This document shows, in pieces, positions 17,760 to 26,220 of a DNA stretch of 64,000 nucleotides (positions within the stretch are counted from its first letter, which is position 1; each line of letters opens with the position of its first letter). Under the pieces are notes generated by a model. The model searched no databases, was not told where the DNA came from, and was given only the letters and a program-made list of their open reading frames with translations. The position numbers and the translations under genes are program-made. Source of the stretch: Haliea sp963974125 (GTDB lineage Bacteria; Pseudomonadota; Gammaproteobacteria; Pseudomonadales; Halieaceae); contig CAXBCH010000023.1 in NCBI GenBank assembly GCA_963974125.1, positions 1 to 64,000 on the forward strand, read 5' to 3'.

Positions 17760-18446
17760 ATGGCAACTGAATCACTGCCCGTGCTCGCCATCCTCGGCGG
17801 CACCGGCGATCTGGGAACGGGCCTCGCCCGGCGCTGGGCACAGGCTGGCTACCGCGTCATCATTGGCTCGCGCACCCTGGATAAGGCAGAATCCGCCGCC
17901 AACGATCTGCGCGCGGTCATGGCCGAGCGCGGTGCAGCCGCGGTGAACGTCGAGGCCATGGAGAACCTGGCAGCTGCCGAGGCGGCTGACATTGTTGCCA
18001 TTACCGTGCCCTTCAGCCACCAGAAAGCGACCCTGGAGCTGGTTGCCCCGGCCCTGCAGGGCAAGATCCTCATCGATGTCACGGTGCCACTGGTGCCGCC
18101 GCGGGTCGCGCGGGTACAGTTGCCGCCGGAAGGCAGCGCGGGCCAGATTGCCCAGGACCTGCTGGGCGAGGGTGTGGATGTGGTGTCCGCGTTCCAGAAC
18201 GTGGCCGCGGCGCACCTGCAGGATACCGGAGCCGTGGACTGCGACGTGCTGGTCTGCGGCAACAAGAAGGAGGCCAGGGCCGAAGTGATCAAGCTGGTCG
18301 AAGCGGCGGGCCTGCGCGGCTTTCACGCCGGCATGATCGCCAATGCTGCCGCTGCCGAGGCGCTGACCTCGGTGCTGATCACGATCAACAAGCAGTATAG
18401 CTGCCACGCCGGTATCCGCATTTCCGGCCTGGACAGCCATGAATGA
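17760..18446 (+). CDS. npdG: F420:NADP oxidoreductase (NpdG/Fno)
   Basis: 228 residues of the NADPH-dependent F420 reductase family. An N-terminal Rossmann loop LGGTGDLGTG is followed by IGSRTLDKAE, the usual NADP phosphate-binding region, and a C-terminal part with AFQNVAAAHLQD as in Fno. It exchanges hydride between NADP(H) and F420; in aerobes it mainly supplies F420H2 from NADPH. First gene of the F420 operon; its stop overlaps the cofE start (ATGA). Its presence with the biosynthetic genes argues that the cofactor is used here, not only made. Confidence 0.9.
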   Translation: MATESLPVLAILGGTGDLGTGLARRWAQAGYRVIIGSRTLDKAESAANDLRAVMAERGAAAVNVEAMENLAAAEAADIVAITVPFSHQKATLELVAPALQGKILIDVTVPLVPPRVARVQLPPEGSAGQIAQDLLGEGVDVVSAFQNVAAAHLQDTGAVDCDVLVCGNKKEARAEVIKLVEAAGLRGFHAGMIANAAAAEALTSVLITINKQYSCHAGIRISGLDSHE

Positions 18447-19210
18447 GTGCACGCCTTGAACTGATTCCTCTGGAGAACTTTCCCGAGGTCGTTCCGGGCG
18501 CTGACCTGGCGGCTCTGATTGCGGCCAGTCTGGAAGCCAATGCGCTGACCCTGCAGGACGGTGATGTGCTGGTACTGGCGCAGAAAATTGTCTCCAAGGC
18601 GGAGGGCCGCTATCGCCGTCTGGCCGAGGTGCAGCCGGGGCCCCGGGCGCTCGAACTGGCGCGCGCCGCGGACAAGGACCCACGCCTGGTGGAGCTCATT
18701 CTCAGTGAATCCCGGGAAGTACTGCGGGTGCGACCCGGGGTGATCATTGTCGAGCACCGGTGCGGCTACGTGCACGCCAATGCCGGCATCGATCGTTCCA
18801 ACATTCGCAATGATCCCGATGATCCGCAGGTGCTGCTGTTGCCGGAAGACAGCGATGCCTCTGCCGCGGCGCTGCGCGAGGCGCTGGCGGAGCGCTGTGG
18901 CACGGCGCCGCAGATCATCATCAATGACAGTGCCGGTCGCGCCTGGCGGGTCGGCACCGTCGGCATCGCACTCGGTACCGCCGGCCTGGATCCACTGTTC
19001 AATCAAATTGGCGGGCAGGATCGCTTCGGCAACCGCCTGGAAGTCACCGAGCCCGCCGTCGCCGATGAGCTCGCCAGTGCCGCGTCGCTGGTGATGGGGC
19101 AGGCGGCGGAGGGCCTGCCGGTGGTGCTGGTCCGCGGCGCCCGGCTGCGATCATCGAATCGCAACGCCCGGGCCCTGCTGCGGCCCCGCGAGCAGGACAT
19201 GTTCCGGTGA
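18443..19210 (+). CDS. cofE: Coenzyme F420-0:L-glutamate ligase (single-domain CofE)
   Basis: 255 residues. It adds L-glutamates to F420-0 using GTP. Family motifs include VLAQKIVSKAEGR and VRPGVIIVEH, then IDRSNI and NDSAGRAWRVGTVGIALG. The length matches archaeal CofE. It lacks the C-terminal nitroreductase-like domain of mycobacterial FbiB, which reduces dehydro-F420-0. Overlaps npdG by ATGA and cofD by GTGA, so it is tightly coupled inside the operon. Confidence 0.93.
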   Translation: MSARLELIPLENFPEVVPGADLAALIAASLEANALTLQDGDVLVLAQKIVSKAEGRYRRLAEVQPGPRALELARAADKDPRLVELILSESREVLRVRPGVIIVEHRCGYVHANAGIDRSNIRNDPDDPQVLLLPEDSDASAAALREALAERCGTAPQIIINDSAGRAWRVGTVGIALGTAGLDPLFNQIGGQDRFGNRLEVTEPAVADELASAASLVMGQAAEGLPVVLVRGARLRSSNRNARALLRPREQDMFR

Positions 19211-20169
19211 ACTTGCCGGCGGGCCCGGTGCTGGCGCTTTCCGGCGGTGTCGGTGGCGCCAAGCTGTGTCTGGGTCTGGATGACCTGCTGCCTGCCGGGC
19301 AGTTGCACATTGCCTGCAACACCGGTGACGACTTCGAGCACCTGGGCCTGACCATCTGCCCCGATATCGACACCGTGCTGTATACCCTGGGGGGGGTCAG
19401 CAACCCGCATCAGGGCTGGGGCCTCGACGGGGAAAGCTGGCAAGTGCTGGCGGCGCTGGAACAGCTGGGCGCGGACAGCTGGTTTCGCCTCGGCGATCGC
19501 GATCTGGCCACTCACCTGTGGCGTGCCGGTGAACTGGCACGGGGTGCAAGCCTGTCTGCCGTTACGGCTGAACTGGGCCGGCGCCTGGAGGTGCAGGCGG
19601 CAGTGTATCCCATGAGTGATGACCCGGTGCGGACCGTGGTCCATACCGCCGAGGGTGACCTGCCGTTCCAGCATTATTTCGTGCGGGAACAGTGCCGGCC
19701 CCTGGTGCACGGTTTCAGCTTTGCCGGGGTCGACGCGGCTGCGCTGCAAGCAAACCTGGCCGACCTCTGTGCCTCGCGAACCCTGGCCGGGGTGATTATT
19801 TGTCCTTCCAACCCCTTTGTGAGCATTGATCCCATCCTGCAGCTGGACAGTTTCTGGCAGACCCTGCGAGAGTCGCAGGTGACGGTACTGGCAGTGGCGC
19901 CCATTGTCGCCGGCCAGGCGCTGAAGGGTCCGGCGGCAAAGATGATGGCGGAGCTGAACCTGCCGGTCACCGCTACCGGGGTGGCGGCGCATTACGCGGA
20001 GCACTATCCGGGCTTGATCGGGACATTTGTTGTAGACCACAGTGACGCTACACTGGTGCCGGCGATACAGGAGCTGGGCATGGAGGTGGAAGTGACAGCG
20101 ACCATTATGCGCGAACGCGCCGACAAGCGGGCCCTCGCAGCGGCCTGCCTGGAGTTGTTGTGCCGATAG
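19207..20169 (+). CDS. cofD: 2-phospho-L-lactate transferase (CofD)
   Basis: 320 residues. CofD moves the phospholactyl-type group from the CofC product onto the deazaflavin FO to make F420-0 or dehydro-F420-0. Visible motifs are ALSGGVGGAKL at the N terminus, NTGDDFEHLGL, PDIDTVLYTL and the PSNPFVSIDPIL loop. The start is GTG at 19207 overlapping the cofE stop, and its end overlaps the next gene by ten bases. Full length. Confidence 0.95.
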   Translation: MNLPAGPVLALSGGVGGAKLCLGLDDLLPAGQLHIACNTGDDFEHLGLTICPDIDTVLYTLGGVSNPHQGWGLDGESWQVLAALEQLGADSWFRLGDRDLATHLWRAGELARGASLSAVTAELGRRLEVQAAVYPMSDDPVRTVVHTAEGDLPFQHYFVREQCRPLVHGFSFAGVDAAALQANLADLCASRTLAGVIICPSNPFVSIDPILQLDSFWQTLRESQVTVLAVAPIVAGQALKGPAAKMMAELNLPVTATGVAAHYAEHYPGLIGTFVVDHSDATLVPAIQELGMEVEVTATIMRERADKRALAAACLELLCR

Positions 20170-23100
20170 ATTCCCGGACTACCGTACATGCGCTGGTGCC
20201 ACTGAAACAGCTGGCCGGGGCCAAGACCCGTCTGTCCGGCCTGCTCGACAGTGAGCAGCGCCGGACCCTCGCGCTGGCCATGGCCCGGGATGTGGTGGGG
20301 GTGCTGGCCGCCCACCCGGCCATCAGTACCATCACCCTGGTCTCGGACGAACCCGATGCCCGCGAGCTGACGGCGACAGCGCCGGTGCGCCTGTGGTCCG
20401 AACAGGCCCTGCTGGCTGCAACCGAACTGGCCCCCGTGACCAGCGGTCCGCTGCCATCGCTGAATGGCGTACTGGCGGCGGCCTGCGAGCGACTGCGTTG
20501 CGAGGATGCCAACGCGGCAGCACTGGTGTTGGTGCTGCATGCGGACCTGCCCCTGCTTGCCGGCGCCGATATCGACGCCGCCCTGGCCTGTGCCGAAGCG
20601 CGCAGCGGGCTGGTTGTGGGACCGGATGCCGCGGGGTCCGGTAGCAACCTGTTGCTGTTTCCCGCGAGCAGGCCACCGCGATTTGCTTTCGGGCCCGACA
20701 GCAGCATGTTGCATCTGGCCTGGGCAGAAGAGCAGGGCCTGCCCGGCCGCAGCCTGCAGCGGCCCGGTATTGCCCGCGATATCGACACTCCCACCGATCT
20801 CCTGCAGCTGCACCAGCAGGCGGCGACGCTGCCCGCGGGGCACACCCGGAGTTGGCTGCACAACCTGGCCGCACTGCCCGGCCGCGTCCGGGCCCTGGCG
20901 CTCGCGGACTGCGAGGATACTTCCGCCCTGGTGGCCCTGGCGGGTCAGCTGCGCGATCTTGGCCACGGCAATGTCGTCACCTATTCCCGCAAGGTATTCA
21001 TTCCCCTGACCCGGCTGTGCCGGGATGTCTGCCACTACTGCACCTTTGCCACCACCCCGAAAAAGGTCGAATCGCCGTTCATGAGCGTGGACGAGGTTCT
21101 GGAGCTGTGCCGCCAGGGCGCGGAACTCGGCTGTCAGGAAGCCCTGCTGACCCTGGGCGAAAAGCCCGAGTTGCGCTACCGGGCCGCCCGCGAGGCGCTG
21201 GCGGCGATGGGCTTTGCCAGCACCCTGGAATACGTGGCGCATGTGGCCGGGCGCATCCTCGAGGAAACCGGCCTGCTGCCGCATATCAATGCCGGCTGCA
21301 TGACCGCCGAAGAGATCGCCTTCCTGCGCCCGGTCAGTGCCTCCATGGGCATCATGCTGGAGTCCGCTGCCGAGCGTCTGTGCGAAAAGGGCATGCCGCA
21401 CCACGGTTCGCCGGACAAGGTGCCGGCGGAGCGCCTGCGCACCCTCTCTCTGGCGGGAGAGGCAAAAGTGCCCTTCACCTCGGGCATCCTTATCGGCATC
21501 GGTGAAACCCGCCGCGAGCGCATCGAATCCCTGCTGGCCCTGCGGGAAGCGCATCAGGTTCACGGTCATCTGCAGGAAGTGATCGTGCAGAACTTCCGCG
21601 CCAAGCCCGGCACCCTGATGGCTCGGGCGCCGGAACCGGACCTGGAAGAGCTACTGTGGACCCTGGCGGTGACGCGGATCATCTTTGGCCCGGCCATGAG
21701 CATCCAGGCGCCCCCCAATCTCAGCCCCGGGGTGCTGCCACAGCTGCTGGCTGCGGGGATCAATGACTGGGGCGGCGTCTCGCCCCTGACGCCCGACCAC
21801 GTCAATCCGGAAGCGCCCTGGCCGCACCTGGACCAGCTGGCGCGGGAAACGGCCGCAGCCGGCAAGTTCCTGGAGCAGCGCCTGACGGTTTACCCGGCCT
21901 ATGCCAACGCGCCGCAGACCTGGCTGGATCCCGCGGTGCGCCCCGCGGTACTGCGCCAGCAGGATGCCGCCGGCTTCGCCCGCCGGGATAGCTGGGTGCC
22001 GGGGGAGGAGGCGCCCGTGCCCAGCGTGGAAGCGGCCCTGCTCAGCGAGCCGGTCAATGCCTTCGCCGTCGGCGCGGACTTGCGCGCGATTGTCGAGCGC
22101 TGCGAGAGCGGCACTACGCTTGCGGAAGCCGACCTGGAACGCCTGTTTGCCGCCCGTGGCCCCGAGTTCCGCTTCGTGGTCGACGCCGCGGACCGGCTGC
22201 GGCGCCAGCGCTGTGGTGACACCGTCAGCTACGCTATCAATCGCAACATCAACTATACCAACGTCTGCTACTTCAAGTGCCAGTTCTGCGCCTTCTCCAA
22301 GGGCAAGCACAGCGAGGCACTGCGCGGGCGCCCCTATGACATCAGCGCCACCGAGATCGCCCGCCGCTGCCGCGAGGCGTGGCAGCGCGGCGCCACCGAA
22401 GTATGCATGCAGGGCGGCATCCACCCGGACTATACCGGCCAGACCTACCTGGATATCCTCGCCACTGTTCGCGCCGCCACCCCGGAGATGCACATCCACG
22501 CCTTTTCGCCGCTGGAAGTGTGGCAGGGGGCGGCGACCCTGGGCGTGTCCCTGGAGGATTTTTTGCGCCAGCTGCAGGCCGCCGGGCTCGATACCCTGCC
22601 CGGCACCGCCGCGGAAATCCTCGATGACGAGGTGCGTGCCACCCTGTGCCCGGACAAGCTCAACAGCGCCGAGTGGCTGCAGGTGATGGAAACCGCGCAC
22701 CGTGTGGGTTTCCGTACTACCGCCACCATCATGTATGGCCACATCGAGCAGCCCCGGCACTGGGCCAGGCACCTGCTGGCGGTGCGCGAATTGCAGGCCC
22801 GCACCGGCGGCTTTACCGAGCTGGTGCCCCTGCCCTTTGTGCACATGGAGGCGCCGATGTTTCTGCGCGGACGGGCCCGCCGCGGCCCCACTTTCCGCGA
22901 AGCGGTGCTGATGCACGCGGTGTCGCGGCTGGTGCTGCATGGCCATATCGACAACATCCAGACCAGCTGGGTGAAGATGGGCGCCGCCGGTGTCGATGTG
23001 TGCCTGAACGCCGGTGCCAACGATCTGGGCGGTACCCTGATGAACGAGAGCATTACCCGCGCCGCGGGCGCCGCCCACGGCCAGGAATGGGCGCCGGCGG

Positions 23101-23330
23101 TGATGGAGCAGCGCATCCGCGCGCTCGGGCGTCAGCCGCGCCTGCGCACCACGCTCTATGCGGATGCCCCGGCCGAACGCCGTGCGGCTGCCAGTGCCGC
23201 GGCCGATCTGCTGCCCGTGGACAACGCCGATGCCGGCAAGCGCGCTCGCGACAAGCGCCTGCTATTGGCCACGGACAGCCCGCGACCTGCGGCCCTGGAA
23301 CAGGTAGTGCTGATGGCGGCCTGCAACTGA
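20160..23330 (+). CDS. cofCGH: CofC-CofG-CofH triple fusion: guanylyltransferase plus FO synthase
   Basis: 1056 residues joining three F420 enzymes. Residues about 1-235 are CofC (VPLKQLAGAKTRLSGLL, HADLPLL, FAFGPDSSMLHLAW), which makes the GDP-activated lactyl-type precursor. Residues about 236-610 are CofG, a radical SAM half of FO synthase, with its cluster cysteines at C287, C291 and C294 (CRDVCHYC). From about 620 to 985 is CofH, with C703, C707 and C710 (CYFKCQFC). The CofG-CofH part equals actinobacterial FbiC. There are no stops or frameshifts across the joins. GTG start inside the cofD end. A tail of about 60 residues after CofH is Ala/Arg-rich and unassigned. Confidence 0.93.
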   Translation: MPIDSRTTVHALVPLKQLAGAKTRLSGLLDSEQRRTLALAMARDVVGVLAAHPAISTITLVSDEPDARELTATAPVRLWSEQALLAATELAPVTSGPLPSLNGVLAAACERLRCEDANAAALVLVLHADLPLLAGADIDAALACAEARSGLVVGPDAAGSGSNLLLFPASRPPRFAFGPDSSMLHLAWAEEQGLPGRSLQRPGIARDIDTPTDLLQLHQQAATLPAGHTRSWLHNLAALPGRVRALALADCEDTSALVALAGQLRDLGHGNVVTYSRKVFIPLTRLCRDVCHYCTFATTPKKVESPFMSVDEVLELCRQGAELGCQEALLTLGEKPELRYRAAREALAAMGFASTLEYVAHVAGRILEETGLLPHINAGCMTAEEIAFLRPVSASMGIMLESAAERLCEKGMPHHGSPDKVPAERLRTLSLAGEAKVPFTSGILIGIGETRRERIESLLALREAHQVHGHLQEVIVQNFRAKPGTLMARAPEPDLEELLWTLAVTRIIFGPAMSIQAPPNLSPGVLPQLLAAGINDWGGVSPLTPDHVNPEAPWPHLDQLARETAAAGKFLEQRLTVYPAYANAPQTWLDPAVRPAVLRQQDAAGFARRDSWVPGEEAPVPSVEAALLSEPVNAFAVGADLRAIVERCESGTTLAEADLERLFAARGPEFRFVVDAADRLRRQRCGDTVSYAINRNINYTNVCYFKCQFCAFSKGKHSEALRGRPYDISATEIARRCREAWQRGATEVCMQGGIHPDYTGQTYLDILATVRAATPEMHIHAFSPLEVWQGAATLGVSLEDFLRQLQAAGLDTLPGTAAEILDDEVRATLCPDKLNSAEWLQVMETAHRVGFRTTATIMYGHIEQPRHWARHLLAVRELQARTGGFTELVPLPFVHMEAPMFLRGRARRGPTFREAVLMHAVSRLVLHGHIDNIQTSWVKMGAAGVDVCLNAGANDLGGTLMNESITRAAGAAHGQEWAPAVMEQRIRALGRQPRLRTTLYADAPAERRAAASAAADLLPVDNADAGKRARDKRLLLATDSPRPAALEQVVLMAACN

Positions 23331-23332
23331 GC

Positions 23333-24010
23333 ATGTCGACGATACAGCTGGAATCCAGCTGGCTGGCAGCGCTGGCCGACGAGTTCCAGCAGCCCTACAT
23401 GCGCGCGCTCAAGGACTTCCTGCAGCAGGAAAAACGCGGCGGCGCCAGCGTGTTCCCCCCGGGGCCGGAAATATTCAAAGCCTTCGACCACACGCCGTTG
23501 CCGAAGGTGAAGGTGGTCATCCTCGGCCAGGATCCCTATCACGGCCCCGGCCAGGCCCACGGCCTGTGCTTCTCGGTGCGCCCCGGTGTCGCGATCCCGC
23601 CGTCCCTGCAGAATATCTACAAGGAAATCCAGCGCGACCTCGGTATCGCGCCACCCGGCCACGGCAACCTGACAGCCTGGGCCGACCGGGGTGTGCTGCT
23701 GCTGAACAGCGTGCTGACGGTGGCCGCCAACAGTGCCGCTTCCCACCGGGGCAAGGGCTGGGAAACCTTCACCGACCGGGTGGTGGAAGTGGTGAACCGC
23801 GAGCGTGAGAACGTGGTGTTCATGCTCTGGGGCAGCTATGCCCAGCGCAAGGGCGGGGTGATCGACAGCCAGCGTCACTGTGTGCTGAAAGCGCCGCATC
23901 CCTCACCCCTGAGTGCCCACCGCGGCTTTATTGGCTGCGGGCATTTCAGCGCCGCGAATGCGTATCTGCAGGCGCACGGCCAGGCGCCGATAGACTGGAG
24001 CCTGGCGTGA
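23333..24010 (+). CDS. ung: Uracil-DNA glycosylase
   Basis: 225 residues of family 1 UDG. The water-activating motif GQDPYHG and the DNA-intercalation loop HPSPLSAHRGF are intact, as is LLLNSVLTV. It removes uracil from DNA in base excision repair. ATG at 23333 is three bases after the fusion-gene stop, so it is probably cotranscribed with the F420 operon, although its role is unrelated. It converges with ygfZ with a three-base gap. Confidence 0.96.
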   Translation: MSTIQLESSWLAALADEFQQPYMRALKDFLQQEKRGGASVFPPGPEIFKAFDHTPLPKVKVVILGQDPYHGPGQAHGLCFSVRPGVAIPPSLQNIYKEIQRDLGIAPPGHGNLTAWADRGVLLLNSVLTVAANSAASHRGKGWETFTDRVVEVVNRERENVVFMLWGSYAQRKGGVIDSQRHCVLKAPHPSPLSAHRGFIGCGHFSAANAYLQAHGQAPIDWSLA

Positions 24011-24013
24011 CCT

Positions 24014-24958
24014 CTAGCCGAACGGCACGGGGTAGGGGAGTTCCAGCACCTGCACCGGCTGTTCGCTATCCGGTGCCAGGCGCAGGCCTTCCGCCGCCGC
24101 CGGCTGGGTGGTGGTGATCAATGCCAGCGCCCTGCCGTCTGCGGTGGTCGCGACATTGACCACCTGCGCAGCGGCTTGTTCCCTGCCCTGCAGATACAGT
24201 GGCTCCCCCGCGCTGGCGGCACTACCCGCAGGCAACTGCACCAGCAGCATGCGGCGCTTGGCCTTGCCCCTGTAGTGCATGCGCGCAATGACTTCCTGGC
24301 CCGGGTAGCAGCCCTTGCGGAAGTTGATGTGACCGCTGAGATCGTAGTTGAGCTGCTGTGGCAGCAGCTCGCCGGTCGTTGCCGCAGTGATGCGGGCGAT
24401 GCCGCGGCGCAGGTTCGCAGCCTCCCAGTCCGCCTCGCTGGCGGCCTCGAGAGTGGCCTCAAGCTGTTCCGGCAGCGCCGGCTGCCGGTGCCGGTTCACC
24501 CATATCTCGAAGCATTCGTCGCTGCCGTCGAGTTGCAGCAGCAGTGCGTCAGCGTCTCCGGTCCAGGCCAGGTCTGCCGCGGGCAATGCCGCGAACAGTG
24601 GCTGCAGCGATGCGGCTGTGCCGGCGCCACGGCAGCCGAGCAGCTGCCATTCGTCGCCCGCAGCTTGCAGGGTCACCCTGGAGAACAGGGCAAAGCGCCC
24701 GAGCGCGGCGAGGGTGCTGTCCAGGATGTCCCGTCGCAGGCGCAGCAGAATCCTTTCGGGACCCAGTGCCAGGGCGATAAAGTCCGCCAGCACACGGCCC
24801 TGGGGATTGCAGAAGGTGCCGTAGCTGGCACGGCCGGATTCCAGCTGCTGCAGGTCGCAGCTGGCCTGGTTGTGCAGAAAGGTCACGGCGTCGCGGCCGC
24901 TGACCTCCAGCAGGGCTTCCCGCTCGAGGCGGGTGACTGTGGCGCTGTTTGTTGACAC
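24014..24958 (-). CDS. ygfZ: Folate-binding iron-sulfur maturation protein YgfZ
   Basis: 314 residues of the GcvT-like YgfZ family. The signature KGCYPGQEVIARMHY, with its conserved cysteine, is present, and the N terminus has FLHNQASCDLQ. YgfZ helps make or repair certain iron-sulfur enzymes in a folate-dependent way. The start is GTG at 24958. It is divergent from sdhE across a 110-base gap, the same neighbourhood as in E. coli. Confidence 0.92.
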   Translation of the reverse strand: MSTNSATVTRLEREALLEVSGRDAVTFLHNQASCDLQQLESGRASYGTFCNPQGRVLADFIALALGPERILLRLRRDILDSTLAALGRFALFSRVTLQAAGDEWQLLGCRGAGTAASLQPLFAALPAADLAWTGDADALLLQLDGSDECFEIWVNRHRQPALPEQLEATLEAASEADWEAANLRRGIARITAATTGELLPQQLNYDLSGHINFRKGCYPGQEVIARMHYRGKAKRRMLLVQLPAGSAASAGEPLYLQGREQAAAQVVNVATTADGRALALITTTQPAAAEGLRLAPDSEQPVQVLELPYPVPFG

Positions 24959-24999
24959 GGTGACGACGGCTCCTCCGTTGCTCTGCGTTGTACGGCTAT

Positions 25000-25030
25000 T
25001 TCACATGGTGGCCGTTGGAACCGCTATAAT
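25000..25030 (+). promoter_or_regulatory. Promoter for sdhE-ygfX
   Basis: A perfect TATAAT at 25025-25030 is preceded by TTCACA at 25000-25005. The spacer is 19 bases, longer than ideal. Start would be near 25037, about 30 bases before the sdhE ATG. Confidence 0.6.
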
Positions 25031-25068
25031 AGCCGCTTTTGATGTTCCCGTACCGGGCTGGAGCTGCC

Positions 25069-25329
25069 ATGCTGGAAACCGAAGAACACAATCGCATGCG
25101 CTGGGCCAGTCGGCGCGGCATGCTGGAGCTGGATCTGGTGCTGGAGCCTTTCGTCAACCAGCGTTTCCCGCAGCTGGATGCGGCGGACCGTGAGCGCTAC
25201 CGGCAGCTGATGCTCTGCGAAGATCAGGAGCTGTTCGGCTGGTTCCTGCGCCGCGAAGTCCCCGAGGACCCGGAGCTGGCCGCCATTGTCCACATCATAC
25301 TCGCCTTCACTCGTCCTGACCTGGACTGA
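25069..25329 (+). CDS. sdhE: FAD assembly factor SdhE (YgfY)
   Basis: 86 residues, all alpha-helical DUF339 fold, with the RGMLELD motif that corresponds to the conserved RGxxE used in flavinylation of succinate dehydrogenase. It promotes covalent FAD attachment to SdhA. I chose ATG at 25069 because GGAG precedes it and the residues before do not fit the family; ATG 25042 and TTG 25039 are also open. ygfX overlaps its end. Confidence 0.92.
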   Translation: MLETEEHNRMRWASRRGMLELDLVLEPFVNQRFPQLDAADRERYRQLMLCEDQELFGWFLRREVPEDPELAAIVHIILAFTRPDLD

Positions 25330-25717
25330 CCATCGCCCGCGCCCCGTCTGGTGCGCGGTTTGCCTGCTGCTGCTGGTTGCGCTCGCCGAGATTGCCTGGC
25401 GCGGGTACGGCCTGTGGGCGCTGCTGGGGCTGCTTCTGTGGATTCCGCTGGCGTGGTTCGGCTGGCCCGCGCCGCCGGGTGCACAAGAACTGCTGCTGGC
25501 GCCGCACGGCAGCCAGTTGTGGCAGGAGGACGGTGCCGAGCCAGTGGCCATCGAACTACTGTCGGGTACGGTACTGTTACCGAGGGTGGTCGTGCTGCAC
25601 TGGCGTCCCGTTGCTGGCCGCGGCCGGCGCTTCCTGTGGCTGTGGGTCCATGATCTCGGCGAAGACAACTTTCGCGCTCTGCGGCGCTGGTGGCTGGTGT
25701 TTGGCCGGAAAGCTTGA
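25286..25717 (+). CDS. ygfX: YgfX/CptA-like membrane protein
   Basis: About 143 residues with two N-terminal hydrophobic segments and a C-terminal part with HWRPVAGRGRRFLWLWVHD and NFRALRRWW, typical of YgfX. In E. coli the ygfY-ygfX pair has been described as affecting cell shape, but the toxin-antitoxin reading is debated. The start is uncertain: the only convenient codon is TTG at 25286, inside sdhE, and the true start may be a few codons later. The position after sdhE supports the assignment more than any motif. Confidence 0.75.
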   Translation: MSTSYSPSLVLTWTDHRPRPVWCAVCLLLLVALAEIAWRGYGLWALLGLLLWIPLAWFGWPAPPGAQELLLAPHGSQLWQEDGAEPVAIELLSGTVLLPRVVVLHWRPVAGRGRRFLWLWVHDLGEDNFRALRRWWLVFGRKA

Positions 25718-25730
25718 TGCAGAGGCCTGA

Positions 25731-26171
25731 ATGGTGAACCTGGCGGCACTGGCGACGCTGTTCCTGACCGCGTTGGGGGCGGCAACACTGCTGCCGTTGC
25801 AGTCCGAGGCGGTTCTGGCCGGTTTGCTGCTGCAGAGGGAACACCCGGTCATTTTACTGGTGGCTGTGGCGACCGTCGGCAATGTGCTGGGTGCCATCGT
25901 CAACTGGTGGCTGGGCCGCTATATTGAGCACTGGCGTGAGCGGCGCTGGTTTCCTGTCAGCGGGCCTGCCCTTGACCGGGCGCAGGCGAGATATCATCGT
26001 TACGGTCGCTGGTCCCTGCTGTTGTCCTGGGCGCCAATTATCGGCGATCCGTTGACGCTGGTGGCCGGGGTGATGAAGGAGCCATTCTGGAGCTTTCTGC
26101 TGCTTGTGACTCTGGCCAAGACGGGACGTTATCTGGTGTTGAGCGCCGCGGTCCTCGGCCTGGGGTGGTGA
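25731..26171 (+). CDS. YqaA-family (DedA-like) membrane protein
   Basis: 146 residues, mostly hydrophobic, with the short DedA-like layout of YqaA: a conserved Ser-Glu after LLPLQ, NWWLGRY, and the GDPLTLVAGVM segment with its conserved Gly-Asp. DedA-family members act in membrane lipid transport or homeostasis; YqaA itself is poorly characterised. ATG at 25731 is 13 bases after ygfX, so probably the third gene of that operon. Confidence 0.82.
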   Translation: MVNLAALATLFLTALGAATLLPLQSEAVLAGLLLQREHPVILLVAVATVGNVLGAIVNWWLGRYIEHWRERRWFPVSGPALDRAQARYHRYGRWSLLLSWAPIIGDPLTLVAGVMKEPFWSFLLLVTLAKTGRYLVLSAAVLGLGW

Positions 26172-26220
26172 CAAAACCCGGGAGTCGTGTGCCGACAAAT
26201 GTTCCAGAGAGTGATATTGA

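Noticed and set aside
22646..23332. Upstream extension of the ung frame into the F420 fusion gene
   Set aside because: UDG homology begins at ATG 23333; the extension is a shadow of CofH.
25039..25068. Earlier TTG/ATG starts of sdhE
   Set aside because: The extra residues do not fit the family and ATG 25069 has a GGAG site.
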